Shown in pieces: positions 28,415 through 37,041 of a stretch of 64,000 nucleotides of DNA. Each line of letters opens with the position of its first letter. Within the stretch, counting starts at the first letter, position 1. Origin of the DNA: Microbulbifer sp. MKSA007 (GTDB lineage Bacteria > Pseudomonadota > Gammaproteobacteria > Pseudomonadales > Cellvibrionaceae); assembly GCA_032615215.1 (NCBI GenBank), contig CP128433.1, positions 2,997,501-3,061,500 on the forward strand, given 5' to 3'. Both the position numbers and the translations under genes were made by a program. Under the pieces are notes generated by a model. That model was not told the DNA's origin. It saw only the letters and a list, made by a program, of their open reading frames with translations, and made no database searches.

Positions 28415-28514
28415 GGAACGATGGGTATAGCTCCGAGGTTCATATCAATTATTTAAGAGAGCAGTACTGGGTATGTAAAGGACAAGAGAAATCCAATCTC
28501 CATATCTTAAAGTA

Positions 28515-28566
28515 GCTCAATGTGATGCGATTAAGTAAACAAAAATATAGTTACATCACATCGAGC
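28515..28566. repeat. 13-base inverted repeat downstream of the AddA-like gene
   Basis: GCTCAATGTGATG (28515-28527) and CATCACATCGAGC (28554-28566) are inverted copies, matching at 12 of 13 positions with 26 bases between. It lies 100 bases past the helicase stop and marks the border between core-type and accessory DNA. No T run follows. The rest of 28415-28734 shows nothing I can support. Confidence 0.45.
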
Positions 28567-28734
28567 CAGCTCTAGGGGCTAAGTAGACCGGTAATGCAGT
28601 CAAAAACTGAAAGGAACCTCATCCAAGCATTATCCCAAAAGAGGTTTTGGGGTTCACTGGGTAAGCCCACAACAAATACAACTTGACCCAATATAGCTGG
28701 CAGTACAAAGCATCTTAGACAGAGAGACTAATTC

Positions 28735-29625
28735 CTACTTCGACCAGAGTCTACGGTCAACCACCTTATTGATTTTAGTAAAATAAAAACACGGATCATT
28801 TAACAATTCATAATTACTGAACTTGTTTTTTGGCGCATCATCAAATCGCAATACGGGCATTTTTTCACTGAAGTTCCGAAGACCAGATTTCGACAATGCT
28901 TTAATTTCTTCTGCAATCGAATCAGTTAATACAATCTCAACACTATTCAATATAAAGTTTGAAATTTCTTTGAATAATCCGAAAGCACCAGAATCATAAT
29001 CATCAGTTGTGGCTCTAAATGAGAAAACCAATTCATGCTCAGATGAAATTGCAGCACGAACATAATATTTGATTAGATCACCTTCCTGGCAGCTTAAATC
29101 TTGAACAGCGTAGGCAACCCATTGAACACCATTCGTATTAGGTAGCTTGAAGGTTTGCCAGAACAGCGGGAAAAGATAGAGCCATTCCTGGAAAACAGAC
29201 CCAGTACCTGGGGAGTAATAGGCTTTAATATCACTATCAACCCAATGCTCATAGTCACTGGCTTTAAGTAGATTTAAGTCATTGCCTATCTTCCTAAGTG
29301 AGGCAGTAAATTCCATCCCACCAACATCAGGATTAATGAACGGCGGGCCATGATATTTATACCGCTCCTCTGCAAGCAGTATGCCCCATGCATTGTTACG
29401 AATTTCATTAAAACTATCTAAGGAGTAGATATTCTCATTGAAAGCCAATGGCAAATCAGCACTTGGCTCTTCACCACTAATTTTTGAGGCGTTGCTTAAG
29501 GGCTTTAAAAAAGTAAGCTTGGTACCAGAAAGATTACATCTTACCGGTACTGACTTTCTTAAATTAGGCCCTTTAGGGCTTTGTGTAGTGCCAAATAACA
29601 TCAATTTTTCACAAGCTGCTTTCAA
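28735..29625 (-). CDS. Soluble protein of about 290 residues, unrecognised
   Basis: The frame is open for 296 residues, starting at ATG 29625 or the ATG nine codons later (MLFGTTQSPKGPN). The sequence is protein-like, with no signal peptide or membrane segment. The second half contains QEWLYLFPLFWQTFKLPNTN and SEHELVFSFRATTDDYDSG, which read like an immunity-type or adaptor protein, but I know no family. Codon usage is AT-rich like the accessory genes. Upstream on this strand lie a short IS-end-like repeat, the IS3 element and a truncated Tse2-like toxin, so its original context is disturbed. Confidence 0.5.
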   Translation of the reverse strand: MKAACEKLMLFGTTQSPKGPNLRKSVPVRCNLSGTKLTFLKPLSNASKISGEEPSADLPLAFNENIYSLDSFNEIRNNAWGILLAEERYKYHGPPFINPDVGGMEFTASLRKIGNDLNLLKASDYEHWVDSDIKAYYSPGTGSVFQEWLYLFPLFWQTFKLPNTNGVQWVAYAVQDLSCQEGDLIKYYVRAAISSEHELVFSFRATTDDYDSGAFGLFKEISNFILNSVEIVLTDSIAEEIKALSKSGLRNFSEKMPVLRFDDAPKNKFSNYELLNDPCFYFTKINKVVDRRLWSK

Positions 29626-29636
29626 ATTAGCTATTT

Positions 29637-29779
29637 AGGGAGCCTCTGAATAACTCCGTAATGCCTCTGCGGGTCTTGAAGGCTGCAGATGTTAGGCGCA
29701 GCTCGCCGCGAATGGCCGTAGCCCTTTGCAAGAGCTGCAACGCAGCAGCTGTGGCCTTCAAGGCCCGCCCTTCGGGGCT
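29637..29779. repeat. Short dispersed element, copy 2 (related to 3497-3592)
   Basis: It starts GGGAGCCTCTGAATAACTCC and continues GTAATGCCTCTGCGGG, matching the first 35 bases of the element at 3497 at about 28 positions. The remainder is GC-rich with palindromic pieces (GCTGCAACGCAGCAGC) and differs from copy 1. It directly abuts the left end of the IS3 element. Confidence 0.5.
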
Positions 29780-29809
29780 TGTTGTGGTCAACTCCAACCG
29801 GACACTTCT

Positions 29810-30613
29810 TTAAGCACATTTCTCAAATTCGATAGGGGCTAGGTCTCCCAGTGTTGTATGTATTCTTCGTGAGTTGTAATAAGCAATATAGGCTCTTACA
29901 TCTGCTACCGCATCCTCCCTTGTCGGATATAGGTTTCCCGTTACCCACTCCCGCTTCAGGCTGCTGAAGAAACGTTCAGTCGGTGCGTTGTCCCAACAAT
30001 TTCCCTTACGGCTCATTGAACACACCATCCCATGCTGACTCAATAACGTTTGGTAGGTATGGCTGGCATACTGACTGCCACGATCAGAGTGATGCAGGAG
30101 ACCTTTTGGGGGCGAACGCAAATTGACAGCCATCATCAACGCACGAGTTACCAGGGCCGTTTCCATCTTCCGATCTAGATGCCAACCAATAATCCGGCGC
30201 GAATAGAGATCAATCACTACCGCCAAGTACAACCAGCCCTGCGAAGTCCAAATATATGTAATATCAGTCGTCCAAACTTGATTTTTAGCACTCGGTGAGA
30301 ACTCCCTATTCAGAAGGTTCTCTGCGACCGGCAGGTGATGTTTACTGTCTGTCGTCAGTGTAAATCGCTTCTTACGCTTTACTGCCAAGCCTAGCTTTTT
30401 CATGAGCTTGCGGACTCGATAGCGCCCGACTTCAAAGCCTTCTTTACGTAACAGCTTCATTAACCGACGACTTCCCAGGCTCTGTCTAGATTCTGCAAAT
30501 AGGGCCTTCAAACGATGGCATAGTTGCCATGTTTGAGCATCTATTGAGCTATTACCACGGCAACACCAATCGTAATAACCAGTTTTACTTACTTGCATTA
30601 CCCGGCAGAGCAC
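29810..30613 (-). CDS. IS3 family transposase OrfB (DDE integrase domain)
   Basis: The 267 residues shown start at an internal codon. The functional product is probably an OrfAB fusion made by -1 frameshifting in orfA. The HTH_21-like region (LGSRRLMKLLRKEGFEVGRY) is followed by the integrase core, with catalytic D in WTTDITYI, D in LLHHSDRGSQY and E in NAPTERFFSSLKRE. The frame is intact, so the element may still be active. Confidence 0.93.
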   Translation of the reverse strand: MLCRVMQVSKTGYYDWCCRGNSSIDAQTWQLCHRLKALFAESRQSLGSRRLMKLLRKEGFEVGRYRVRKLMKKLGLAVKRKKRFTLTTDSKHHLPVAENLLNREFSPSAKNQVWTTDITYIWTSQGWLYLAVVIDLYSRRIIGWHLDRKMETALVTRALMMAVNLRSPPKGLLHHSDRGSQYASHTYQTLLSQHGMVCSMSRKGNCWDNAPTERFFSSLKREWVTGNLYPTREDAVADVRAYIAYYNSRRIHTTLGDLAPIEFEKCA

Positions 30614-30657
30614 CCTAACAGGAAAGCTGCCTTGCTGTTTTTCAATAAAGCTGTACT

Positions 30658-30948
30658 TTATTTCATTTCTTTCGCAAAGAAGGCGCTGGCCTTTTTTAGG
30701 ATTTCTTTCTCCATCCGCAACTGCTTATTTTCACGTCGTAATCGCTCTAATTCTGCGCGCTCACCTACATCCAACCTCACACCGTCTTCTTCCTGCTTCA
30801 GTTCCTTTATCCAGCGTCGCAGGTTATTGGCTGTTGTTCCTACAACCTCTGCTGCTTTAGAAATTGAATACCCTTGCTCAGAGACTAGCGCTACGGCGTC
30901 TTTCTTAAATTCCGGCTTGAAATGCCGACGTGTACCTTTTGTTGTCAT
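30658..30948 (-). CDS. IS3 family transposase OrfA (HTH)
   Basis: A 96-residue DNA-binding subunit with the helix-turn-helix YSISKAAEVVGTTANNLRRW and a C-terminal leucine-zipper-like coiled coil (ERAELERLRRENKQLRMEKE). Near the end the coding strand has A AAA AAG in the zero frame at 30691-30697. Slippage back one base there continues into an open frame (LLCERNEIKYSFIEKQQGSF) that joins OrfB without a stop. Confidence 0.93.
   Translation of the reverse strand: MTTKGTRRHFKPEFKKDAVALVSEQGYSISKAAEVVGTTANNLRRWIKELKQEEDGVRLDVGERAELERLRRENKQLRMEKEILKKASAFFAKEMK
30691..30697 (-). promoter_or_regulatory. Slippery heptamer for programmed -1 frameshift
   Basis: A_AAA_AAG lies in the correct phase near the end of orfA. 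It is the standard IS3 frameshift signal for making the OrfAB transposase. The -1 frame downstream is open through orfB. Confidence 0.75.
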
Positions 30949-31006
30949 ACTTCACCTCGCTTGGTAGTTTTACCATCTTAGCGAAGTGTCCGGAAGGATT
31001 AGACCA

Positions 31007-31276
31007 CTACAGCCCCTTAGCATCAAACAGTGATATCCCACCAGATTTACAGTCAACCCATAACTCTCCATCCTTTCTATAGGTCTTGATGTCTTCATTT
31101 CGAACACGGCCATTAGATAGAAGAAATGATTTCAAAATTGGATACAGAATTGGATCACTATTGTTAGGATTTCTTCCTCTAAACAGATTTACATTCAGAT
31201 CAAAGCTAGAGTCAAATAGCTCCCCTAGCTCTCGTTTATCAACAAAAAATTGATCTTCCTTCTCATCTTCTTTCAT
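31007..31276 (-). pseudogene. N-terminal fragment of a Tse2-like ADP-ribosyltransferase toxin, cut by IS3
   Basis: The 89-residue frame begins with a strong AAGGAGAG site and ends exactly where the IS3 element starts: the last codons are followed by a stop made from the IS end. LNVNLFRGRNP, then TYRKDGELWVDCKSGGISLF resembles the start and GG.S.FD block of Tse2-type toxins. It aligns by eye with the fuller toxin at 37960-38337 (DVDTTEINGILIVIANGKGI). The C-terminal third, expected to include a HYxIxP motif, is missing on the other side of the insertion. The family call is by motif memory and is tentative. Confidence 0.5.
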
Positions 31277-31547
31277 TGATTAAAACTCTCCTTGTGTTCT
31301 TAAGCTCTCGCTTTACTTAGCCCTCTCCGCTTTGCGCTAGTAGTAAAGTGCAATGCGGGCGGGAAAAGTGCAAAGACGATCCTGCACTTTCAGCAAAGTG
31401 AAGTATAAATCTTCGAGAGTTTTGACTAAAGAAAAAAGTCACAAAACACTAGCGACACAATAGAAATTTGATAGTTCTTATACGAACACATAGAAAAAAA
31501 TAGGCGCCAAAATTATCTTATTAAAATTTATTAGGTTTTTCTGCGCA

Positions 31548-31567
31548 TCAATTCTGCGTAGAATTGA
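31548..31567. repeat. Perfect 8-bp palindromic stem
   Basis: TCAATTCT, GCGT, AGAATTGA form a perfect hairpin in the 31277-31991 non-coding stretch. That stretch otherwise shows only the leader of csrA unit A (from about 31808) and scattered AAAGTGCA words near 31340-31395. Confidence 0.4.
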
Positions 31568-31991
31568 CTGATAAATATCAAAAATTGGGACTGCGGGTAG
31601 GCAAATTCTGTAAGGCCTACCCTAAAGATAGACCCAAGAATTTTCTAAAAGAGCCACCTCTTCAACAGGAGAACGGTAGCGTGAAGTAACAATAGAGAAA
31701 AGGCGCTGACCCAAGGTGCTGCAACACCAAGGGCCAGCTAACCAAATTGATAAACCGAGTATCAAGATGGCTGTATGCATACTACGCTAGAAACCCGCTC
31801 GTCTTCAATAAAGTGGAGCACAATCAGCAGCTTGGAGCAATTCCCCAAGCTCTGGGAGCCTAGCGCCCGCCTTTTCCTATTCTGCGCCCACCGCCCCCGC
31901 GCCCCACCCCACTCTTCCATCAAGTATCACTTATCAAGCTTCCCCGCCAAGGAATGCCCACCCACAGCTAGAGTATCGGTAGGAAGAAAAC

Positions 31992-32180
31992 ATGTTGATC
32001 CTAAAGCGCCGAACAGGTGAAAACCTAAGAATTGGAACGAATGTCTCGATCACAGTGTTAGAAGTGAAGGGAAATCAAGTAAAGATTGGCATCCGCGCAC
32101 CGAAATCCCTTCCCGTCCACCGTGAAGAGATCTATATGCGTATAGAGAGGGAACGAAAAATAAGCAATGGAAAGCGTTGA
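31992..32180 (+). CDS. csrA: Carbon storage regulator CsrA, intact copy 1
   Basis: A 62-residue RNA-binding protein that binds ANGGA motifs in mRNA leaders and controls translation and stability. MLILKRRTGENLRIG, the VLEVKGNQVKIGI strand pair and APKSLPVHREEIYMRI are all present, including the RNA-contact residue R44 in VHREE. Compared with E. coli CsrA it differs mainly in the first strand and C-terminal tail. The leader itself contains AGGAAG just before the ATG and AAGGAA upstream, so autoregulation is possible. The gene sits in an accessory region, flanked by the ABC-3C operon in the opposite orientation, and is one of a family of repeated copies. It is unlikely to be the housekeeping csrA. 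Confidence 0.93.
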   Translation: MLILKRRTGENLRIGTNVSITVLEVKGNQVKIGIRAPKSLPVHREEIYMRIERERKISNGKR

Positions 32181-32200
32181 GGGAAGGTTCTCCAAGGAAG

Positions 32201-32219
32201 GAGGCTTCAGCCAAGCCTC
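32201..32219 (+). terminator. Stem-loop after csrA copy 1
   Basis: GAGGCTT, a five-base loop (CAGCC), then AAGCCTC, followed by TTCT. It lies 20 bases after the csrA stop and could terminate the csrA transcript. The preceding AAGGAAGGA also offers GGA motifs for CsrA binding. Confidence 0.5.
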
Positions 32220-32384
32220 TTCTACAGAGTTAAACTATATTTAGCTACAAGGTACAGCTATAACACTAACAATGTGCAATGCATAATTTCAGAGAGAAAT
32301 GGAAAAATTATCTGAAAGTAACACTTCTTATACGTAATAATGTTCTCGCTCTTATATCTGAAAAATACACAGCTCAGTGACTAG

Positions 32385-34400
32385 CTATTCTTCAATAGGG
32401 TGAATTAGCCCACGTTCTCTCCACCTGTTCCCATTAACTAAATCAGCAAACTGAACCCCATTCGATAAGCTTAAGTTATCTGCGTGGTCGGTAACGATAA
32501 TTTGCGGGCTAAAACCGTTAGTGACTTCCAACTCATTACAGTAAATTGATAGTTGACTAAATAAACTTTCAACAGCTTTGATATCTTCATCTATATGCCG
32601 TTCCCTTTTTGTTCGCTGTTCTGATTCAAGGTTTTTTTGTTCTTCAAAAGTATCGGAATCATCACGATTAAAGTTGGGAAAATAAACTTGAGTTGGCTGG
32701 TCTAAGAATAGAACTGAAGGGATAGCACATTTAGCACCGAGCTCTGCAAAGTATTTATGCAATGCCAGAAATAGTGTTACGTGGCAGTATAACCAATTTG
32801 CACCACTGCCCATTGATCTTACATAAATTTTTTCATTTCCAGGTGTCAGGTGATAGAGGTCGAACGTTTCGAATGAGAAGTGAAGATTTATAGGCTTATA
32901 GCTAGCTTCAAACTCAAAATGGCCACCAATATCAGCCATAAACTTGTTCACCTTAGCAGACGCACTTTCCAATCCTTTTTGGACATCATATTTTTTGAGA
33001 TCCTTCGTGATGCATTTTACCTTCTTGCCAAGATCTTTAATTTGCTTATCCAGCTCTGCATCATCAGCCATATTTAGGGTATCGAGCAGTACAAATAACT
33101 TTGCTTTCTGCATCAAAACACCCTCATAGAGACTCTTTTGCTCTACTAACTGCTTTTCTGTTTTCTCAATTTCCATTATTTGCTGATTTAACTCAGTCAA
33201 CGCCCTGCTAACATGCTCAGCCTTACGTTTCACATTAACTAAAGACGATTCAAATTTAGCTTTCATGGGGCGTGCTTGAGCAAGATTACCTGAGATTTTA
33301 ATGATAGCTTTCTTCAGCTTTTCTGCACTTTTTCGCAGATTATCTTGTTCAGAATGGCAAAATGGACAAACTGAGCCAGATATGTGAACATGTTCGGGTG
33401 AGCTAAATTGTTTTACGTTGTCAACAAAAATCTCTTCTTCTTGGAGATGCTTCTTTATAGAAGCAGCTTGGCGTTGTAGCTTCCTTAATTCAGCAGCCTT
33501 TTGATTGCGCTCTAACTTGAGCTGATTATATCGCTGTGTGATAGCGCCTGAAGTATGGTTAATTTTTTCCGGAACTATGATGCAGTCGAGTTGATCTTTG
33601 GCATCTTGTGGGTGATGCAGTACCTTCTCCAATGATAATGGTGCATCCTCAAATCCCATCAGAGCATATAACTGGCTTAAAACAGGGCTAACCTTTTGTT
33701 TATATCTTGCTGAGGCGCTCTTGTTTGTCTCTTTCTGACGCTCCAAACGTCCGATATCCGCAGTCAATCGTTCTTTCTCTTGTTTTAAATGAAAAAACCT
33801 TTGATCCACTAATCCCAAGAAAATCTTAGTATGCTCAATTACCTGATCACGTTTTTCTTTTTCATCGAACCGGTAAAACAACGCATGTTTATTTGCAACA
33901 AGATTTTGATGTTGAAGTATAAATGATGAAAAACTACGAACAGATGGCGTAGCCGCCTTGGCGCTATTGCGCCGGTTCGCCCTGGCAGCCAAAGATTCAT
34001 CTACATCATCTATATCCAAGAAAAAGCTTTTTAGATGCTTCTTAAACTCACCCAATGGACGGAAATAGCTGCTATTGAAATAATCACGGACGATATCGGC
34101 AGAATTAAACGATTCAGCACTACGAAAAAAGGCTCTAGTAGCGATGTCAGGATCGCGAGCAATCACTATATGTTGCTCATCAACAGATAACACAACATAG
34201 TAGATCGCAGCATTTTTGGTAATAATACCTTTCGGGATGGTGTTTTCGCTACTTCCAAAACAATAGTCGAAGATTTCAATTAATGCGCTTTTACCTGTCG
34301 ATGACTTACCAGTAACAACATTGAGGCCCTTTTTAAAATTAACCGGATGCTTGTTTCCCTGCTTATCAATAACACCAATTTCACGAATTAATGTTTTCAC
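32385..34400 (-). CDS. ABC-3C system ATPase (DUF3732, SMC/Rad50-like)
   Basis: A 671-residue ABC-type ATPase, the motor or sensor of an ABC three-component conflict system. Walker A is GKSSTGKSALIE from residue 31. Long coiled-coil arms (about 205-480) flank a CPFC zinc-hook-like motif at 345-348. The signature region is VRSMGSGANWLYCHV at about 528-542, and Walker B is SVLFLDQPTQ at 562-571. This layout and the DUF3732-type C-terminus (IIVTDHADNL) match the ATPase of ABC-3C modules, thought to defend against phages or other mobile DNA. Its start overlaps the middle-component stop by four bases. It is intact and last in the three-gene operon. Confidence 0.8.
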   Translation of the reverse strand: MKTLIREIGVIDKQGNKHPVNFKKGLNVVTGKSSTGKSALIEIFDYCFGSSENTIPKGIITKNAAIYYVVLSVDEQHIVIARDPDIATRAFFRSAESFNSADIVRDYFNSSYFRPLGEFKKHLKSFFLDIDDVDESLAARANRRNSAKAATPSVRSFSSFILQHQNLVANKHALFYRFDEKEKRDQVIEHTKIFLGLVDQRFFHLKQEKERLTADIGRLERQKETNKSASARYKQKVSPVLSQLYALMGFEDAPLSLEKVLHHPQDAKDQLDCIIVPEKINHTSGAITQRYNQLKLERNQKAAELRKLQRQAASIKKHLQEEEIFVDNVKQFSSPEHVHISGSVCPFCHSEQDNLRKSAEKLKKAIIKISGNLAQARPMKAKFESSLVNVKRKAEHVSRALTELNQQIMEIEKTEKQLVEQKSLYEGVLMQKAKLFVLLDTLNMADDAELDKQIKDLGKKVKCITKDLKKYDVQKGLESASAKVNKFMADIGGHFEFEASYKPINLHFSFETFDLYHLTPGNEKIYVRSMGSGANWLYCHVTLFLALHKYFAELGAKCAIPSVLFLDQPTQVYFPNFNRDDSDTFEEQKNLESEQRTKRERHIDEDIKAVESLFSQLSIYCNELEVTNGFSPQIIVTDHADNLSLSNGVQFADLVNGNRWRERGLIHPIEE

Positions 34401-34861
34401 CGTGGTTTTACTCCTAAAAACGTATAAATCTCGACCACAGAATGACCACTAAACAATCGACCTAACCTATCTGCATGTCTTTGAGTGGTAAATGTAGGAT
34501 TGTCGCCGCCACCTTTCTGAATAGATAAACTCTGTTCATTTACGTATAACCAATCATTAATTAAGCAATATTGGAGGCTTTGCTCTGTCAACACCTGGAA
34601 ACCATCTATTCGTTCTTGCAAGTCATAGAGCTTTGTTCGATCATCAAAAATAGACCAAATAGAGCTTCGTTTTTTATTCCCGAATACAGCACCTGATACC
34701 TTTCCACCGAAAATAGAGTGGCTACATAAAGGGATCACCAGTGGAGCAAGTAGAAGGTTATTTTCAGTCTCATCTATAGCTGCATAGAATGAGGCCAGGT
34801 AACGGCCATATTCAAATGGGTTGTATTTTAATTCATATAGGGCATCAACAATACTACTCAT
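34397..34861 (-). CDS. ABC-3C system middle component
   Basis: A 154-residue soluble protein between effector and ATPase genes, with four-base overlaps on both sides. YNPFEYGRYLASFYAAIDET, then LLLAPLVIPLCSH, and a winged-helix-like C-terminal part (TQRHADRLGRLFSGHSVVEI) fit the middle component of ABC-3C systems, which probably bridges effector and ATPase. No catalytic motif is visible. The assignment rests on position, size and recalled family appearance. Confidence 0.7.
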   Translation of the reverse strand: MSSIVDALYELKYNPFEYGRYLASFYAAIDETENNLLLAPLVIPLCSHSIFGGKVSGAVFGNKKRSSIWSIFDDRTKLYDLQERIDGFQVLTEQSLQYCLINDWLYVNEQSLSIQKGGGDNPTFTTQRHADRLGRLFSGHSVVEIYTFLGVKPR

Positions 34862-35991
34862 GGCTCAACCCTCCACTTCAAGTCTCTCTCTTCATCATCC
34901 ATAGCGTCATGAATCAGGCCATTTTTATATTCAATCGGTGGAATTTCGTTGCCCATATTCAGTGGCTGCTCACCTATAGTTTTATTGTATAGAAGCTTTG
35001 AACTTTTAATTGCATCTATTGCCTCAAGTTTCGCGCTTGAATAGGCAAGATTATATTTTTTGACTAATTGATTCTGATAAGCGATAGTTTTCTCTTTATA
35101 CAATGGATACTCATCCAGCTGTTCTGACAAAGAGTTATGCAGCTCAAGCCAGTTACCCACTGCATCTGGCAACATTTCATAATGCCCAATTTCAGCAATT
35201 TTTTGTACGAACGGCCTGTCTTGGTGAGAATCTACCTCCAACTCTGATGCTTCGTAACCGAGAAATGCTGGAAAGGTGAATTCCCTCTTACAAAGAAACG
35301 CTGTTAACTCTTCACATTTTGCTGTAAATTCCTGATACTTAATACTCCAAGAGAGGTTCGTTGCTTGAGAGTATACAAAACCAGTAAGACCCTCAAAATA
35401 GCTTTTAAGATTATTTTTGGGAATACCTACTGGCCTTGAGAGTATCCGCTTTTTAAGCCCTTCCTCACTATCCGCCTCAGTAAATAAAGTTACTTTGCCA
35501 AGTAGATTTTTTAGTAACAAATCATCAGTTTTCATCACAGTCAGTTGCAGCCTGACAATATCAGATAGCTTTTTAGCGTTCAGTTCAGCTTCAGTGCGAT
35601 CCCCCCAAATATCTTTTAGTACTTGCAGGCGTTGCTCTGAACTTTTTGCATTCCAGCCTTTAAGGCGACTCCTAACACCAAACACTTGCGTAGTATAAAG
35701 TACCAAGGCACCATACTGATTATGATTAAACTCTGGAGCTAACCAGTTCTTTAAAGTTTTCCAAAGATTTTCATGGTGGTCGGTAAGCGTCTCTAAATAT
35801 TTTTTTACTTCTATTTGCGTTGATTTCAAAGCATTCGGTGAAATATGGCTTACATCGCCATCTTTCTCAAACCAAATAGATTGGCCTTCTTCAAGCGAAA
35901 AACATTTATCTAATCCGACCAGAACTTGGTAATGAAATGCTAAAGCGGTTGTTAAAGCTGAGTTTTTAGGTTGGCCTTTACCCATGCCCAT
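34858..35991 (-). CDS. ABC-3C effector with N-terminal nuclease-like domain
   Basis: About 377 residues if started at ATG 35991, which follows AGGAT; ATGs at 36015 and 35985 are alternatives. The N-terminal part (about 1-100) looks like a restriction-endonuclease fold of the DUF4297/Cap4 type: FHYQVLVGLDKCF, IWFEKDGDV with acidic residues, then STQIEVKKYLETL giving the ExK motif, and NLWKTLKNWL. The remainder should be the ABC-3C C-terminal domain that binds the other components. The predicted role is DNA cleavage on activation by the ATPase. It is first in the operon. A membrane protein gene ends 75 bases upstream on the same strand. Confidence 0.7.
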   Translation of the reverse strand: MGMGKGQPKNSALTTALAFHYQVLVGLDKCFSLEEGQSIWFEKDGDVSHISPNALKSTQIEVKKYLETLTDHHENLWKTLKNWLAPEFNHNQYGALVLYTTQVFGVRSRLKGWNAKSSEQRLQVLKDIWGDRTEAELNAKKLSDIVRLQLTVMKTDDLLLKNLLGKVTLFTEADSEEGLKKRILSRPVGIPKNNLKSYFEGLTGFVYSQATNLSWSIKYQEFTAKCEELTAFLCKREFTFPAFLGYEASELEVDSHQDRPFVQKIAEIGHYEMLPDAVGNWLELHNSLSEQLDEYPLYKEKTIAYQNQLVKKYNLAYSSAKLEAIDAIKSSKLLYNKTIGEQPLNMGNEIPPIEYKNGLIHDAMDDEERDLKWRVEP

Positions 35992-36089
35992 ATATCCTAA
36001 ACCTTCTCTATGCAAGCACTTAATTAGGCTCTCTAACTACAATTAATTGCAAGCCAAACTCAAAAAACAGTCTCTCTATGTCAATCTAA

Positions 36090-36665
36090 TTAACCGGTGT
36101 TACGGTCTGACTGTATTTGCTCATCGCCCTCCGGCTCTATCAGGCGACGCACCATCTGATCATATGATTTTTGCCGAAGCTGCATAGCCAACATTACCGA
36201 GCAAAACAGAAGAAATATAAAACCAGTAATAGATGTGGCATCATCCCCAAAGCCAAGCATGGCCAAGGATACAACTCCTAAAATGCCAAATAAACCGATA
36301 CTTAACCTTAGAAACCAGTGGTCTATAAATCTAAATATTCTATTTCTACCCAAATTAGAATAACAAAATTCACCTTCTTCATATGAAACCAGCCCTGGAG
36401 TCTTTTTTAGGGCATAGATGATTTTGGAGCATTGTTCGTGACGAATAAGTTCAACGATATCCCCATAACTCATTCTCAACCCATGGATTAAGCGAAATAA
36501 TTCGGTTGCAGAGTGGACATTTTCTCTTGCAACAGCTTCTTCAAATTTTTCCAAAAGTTCAGCTCTAATTTTTCTAGACTGCCCAATATTGAAAAACACT
36601 AGAGCTATCGTTCCGAGCGACGATACCAGCCCAAAAGCCAGCTTTGATATAACTTCAAAATCCAT
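36090..36665 (-). CDS. Membrane protein with three hydrophobic segments, unrecognised
   Basis: A 191-residue protein. One N-terminal membrane segment (LAFGLVSSLGTIALVFFNIG) is followed by a helical cytoplasmic region of about 70 residues (ENVHSATELFRLIHGLRMSY) and a membrane hairpin near residues 120-160. It ends with a charged tail. No family is recognised. It precedes the ABC-3C operon on the same strand after 75-100 bases, so it could be an extra component or an independent cassette gene. Confidence 0.5.
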   Translation of the reverse strand: MDFEVISKLAFGLVSSLGTIALVFFNIGQSRKIRAELLEKFEEAVARENVHSATELFRLIHGLRMSYGDIVELIRHEQCSKIIYALKKTPGLVSYEEGEFCYSNLGRNRIFRFIDHWFLRLSIGLFGILGVVSLAMLGFGDDATSITGFIFLLFCSVMLAMQLRQKSYDQMVRRLIEPEGDEQIQSDRNTG

Positions 36666-37041
36666 TCTTATCCTTAAGAGTATTAGTAAGGTAGCTAGTT
36701 ACCCAACATTTCGCACACAGATTATGACGAAATAAATTTCTGTATCCGGATGCTAGAAGATTTATGCTTATGTAGGGCATTACAGATACAACCGGAAACA
36801 CATGCTATATAAAATTATAAACCGACACCACTTTCGACTAAAGATAAAAATGCCTGAAGCACTATGGCATAACAAGAAATTGCGATTTGTCATGAAAGCA
36901 TCGTGGAAAATGTTGCCCCCTCACTTTAATCGAAATATTTTTACTTTATATCAAGGTAGAATGAAATTTATAGATTTTTATCAGCATCGTGGTGCATATT
37001 TAGACAATCTCTTCGTCAAAGGGTGTTCAGAATATTAAAAA

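Larger units (their letters stand above)
29780..31011 (-). mobile_element. IS3 family insertion sequence
   Basis: The element is 1232 bp with 5'-TG...CA-3' ends and terminal inverted repeats of about 35 bases. The left end is TGTTGTGGTCAACTCCAACC followed by GGACACTTC. The right end, inverted, is TGTAGTGGTCTAATCCTTCC followed by GGACACTTC. It carries orfA and orfB on the minus strand in the usual -1 relation. No target duplication is visible, and the flanks differ in origin: a repeat element on the left and a truncated toxin gene on the right. A deletion or rearrangement probably accompanied or followed insertion. Confidence 0.85.
31808..32262 (+). repeat. csrA unit A (leader block, csrA, trailer)
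   Basis: This segment recurs with strong similarity at about 37172-37616, 38428-38966 and 43606-44115. The leader has AGCTTGGAGCAATTCCCCAA-type, TTTTCCTATTCTGCGCCCAC-type and CAAGTATCACTTATCAAGCT-type blocks. csrA follows, then a trailer with GAGTTAAACTATATTTAGC. Copies B, C and D have AATTCTGGA(C/T)ACCCA at their left end; copy A lacks this end. The leader block seems too C-rich and constant to be ordinary spacer. Confidence 0.75.

Noticed and set aside
31277..31991. CRISPR-like repetition of AAAGTGCA words
   Set aside because: Spacing is irregular, repeats are only eight bases and there are no cas genes.
36802..37038. 78-codon plus-strand frame
   Set aside because: Composition is basic and random-looking, there is no clear ribosome site, and it lies in a repeat-rich spacer.
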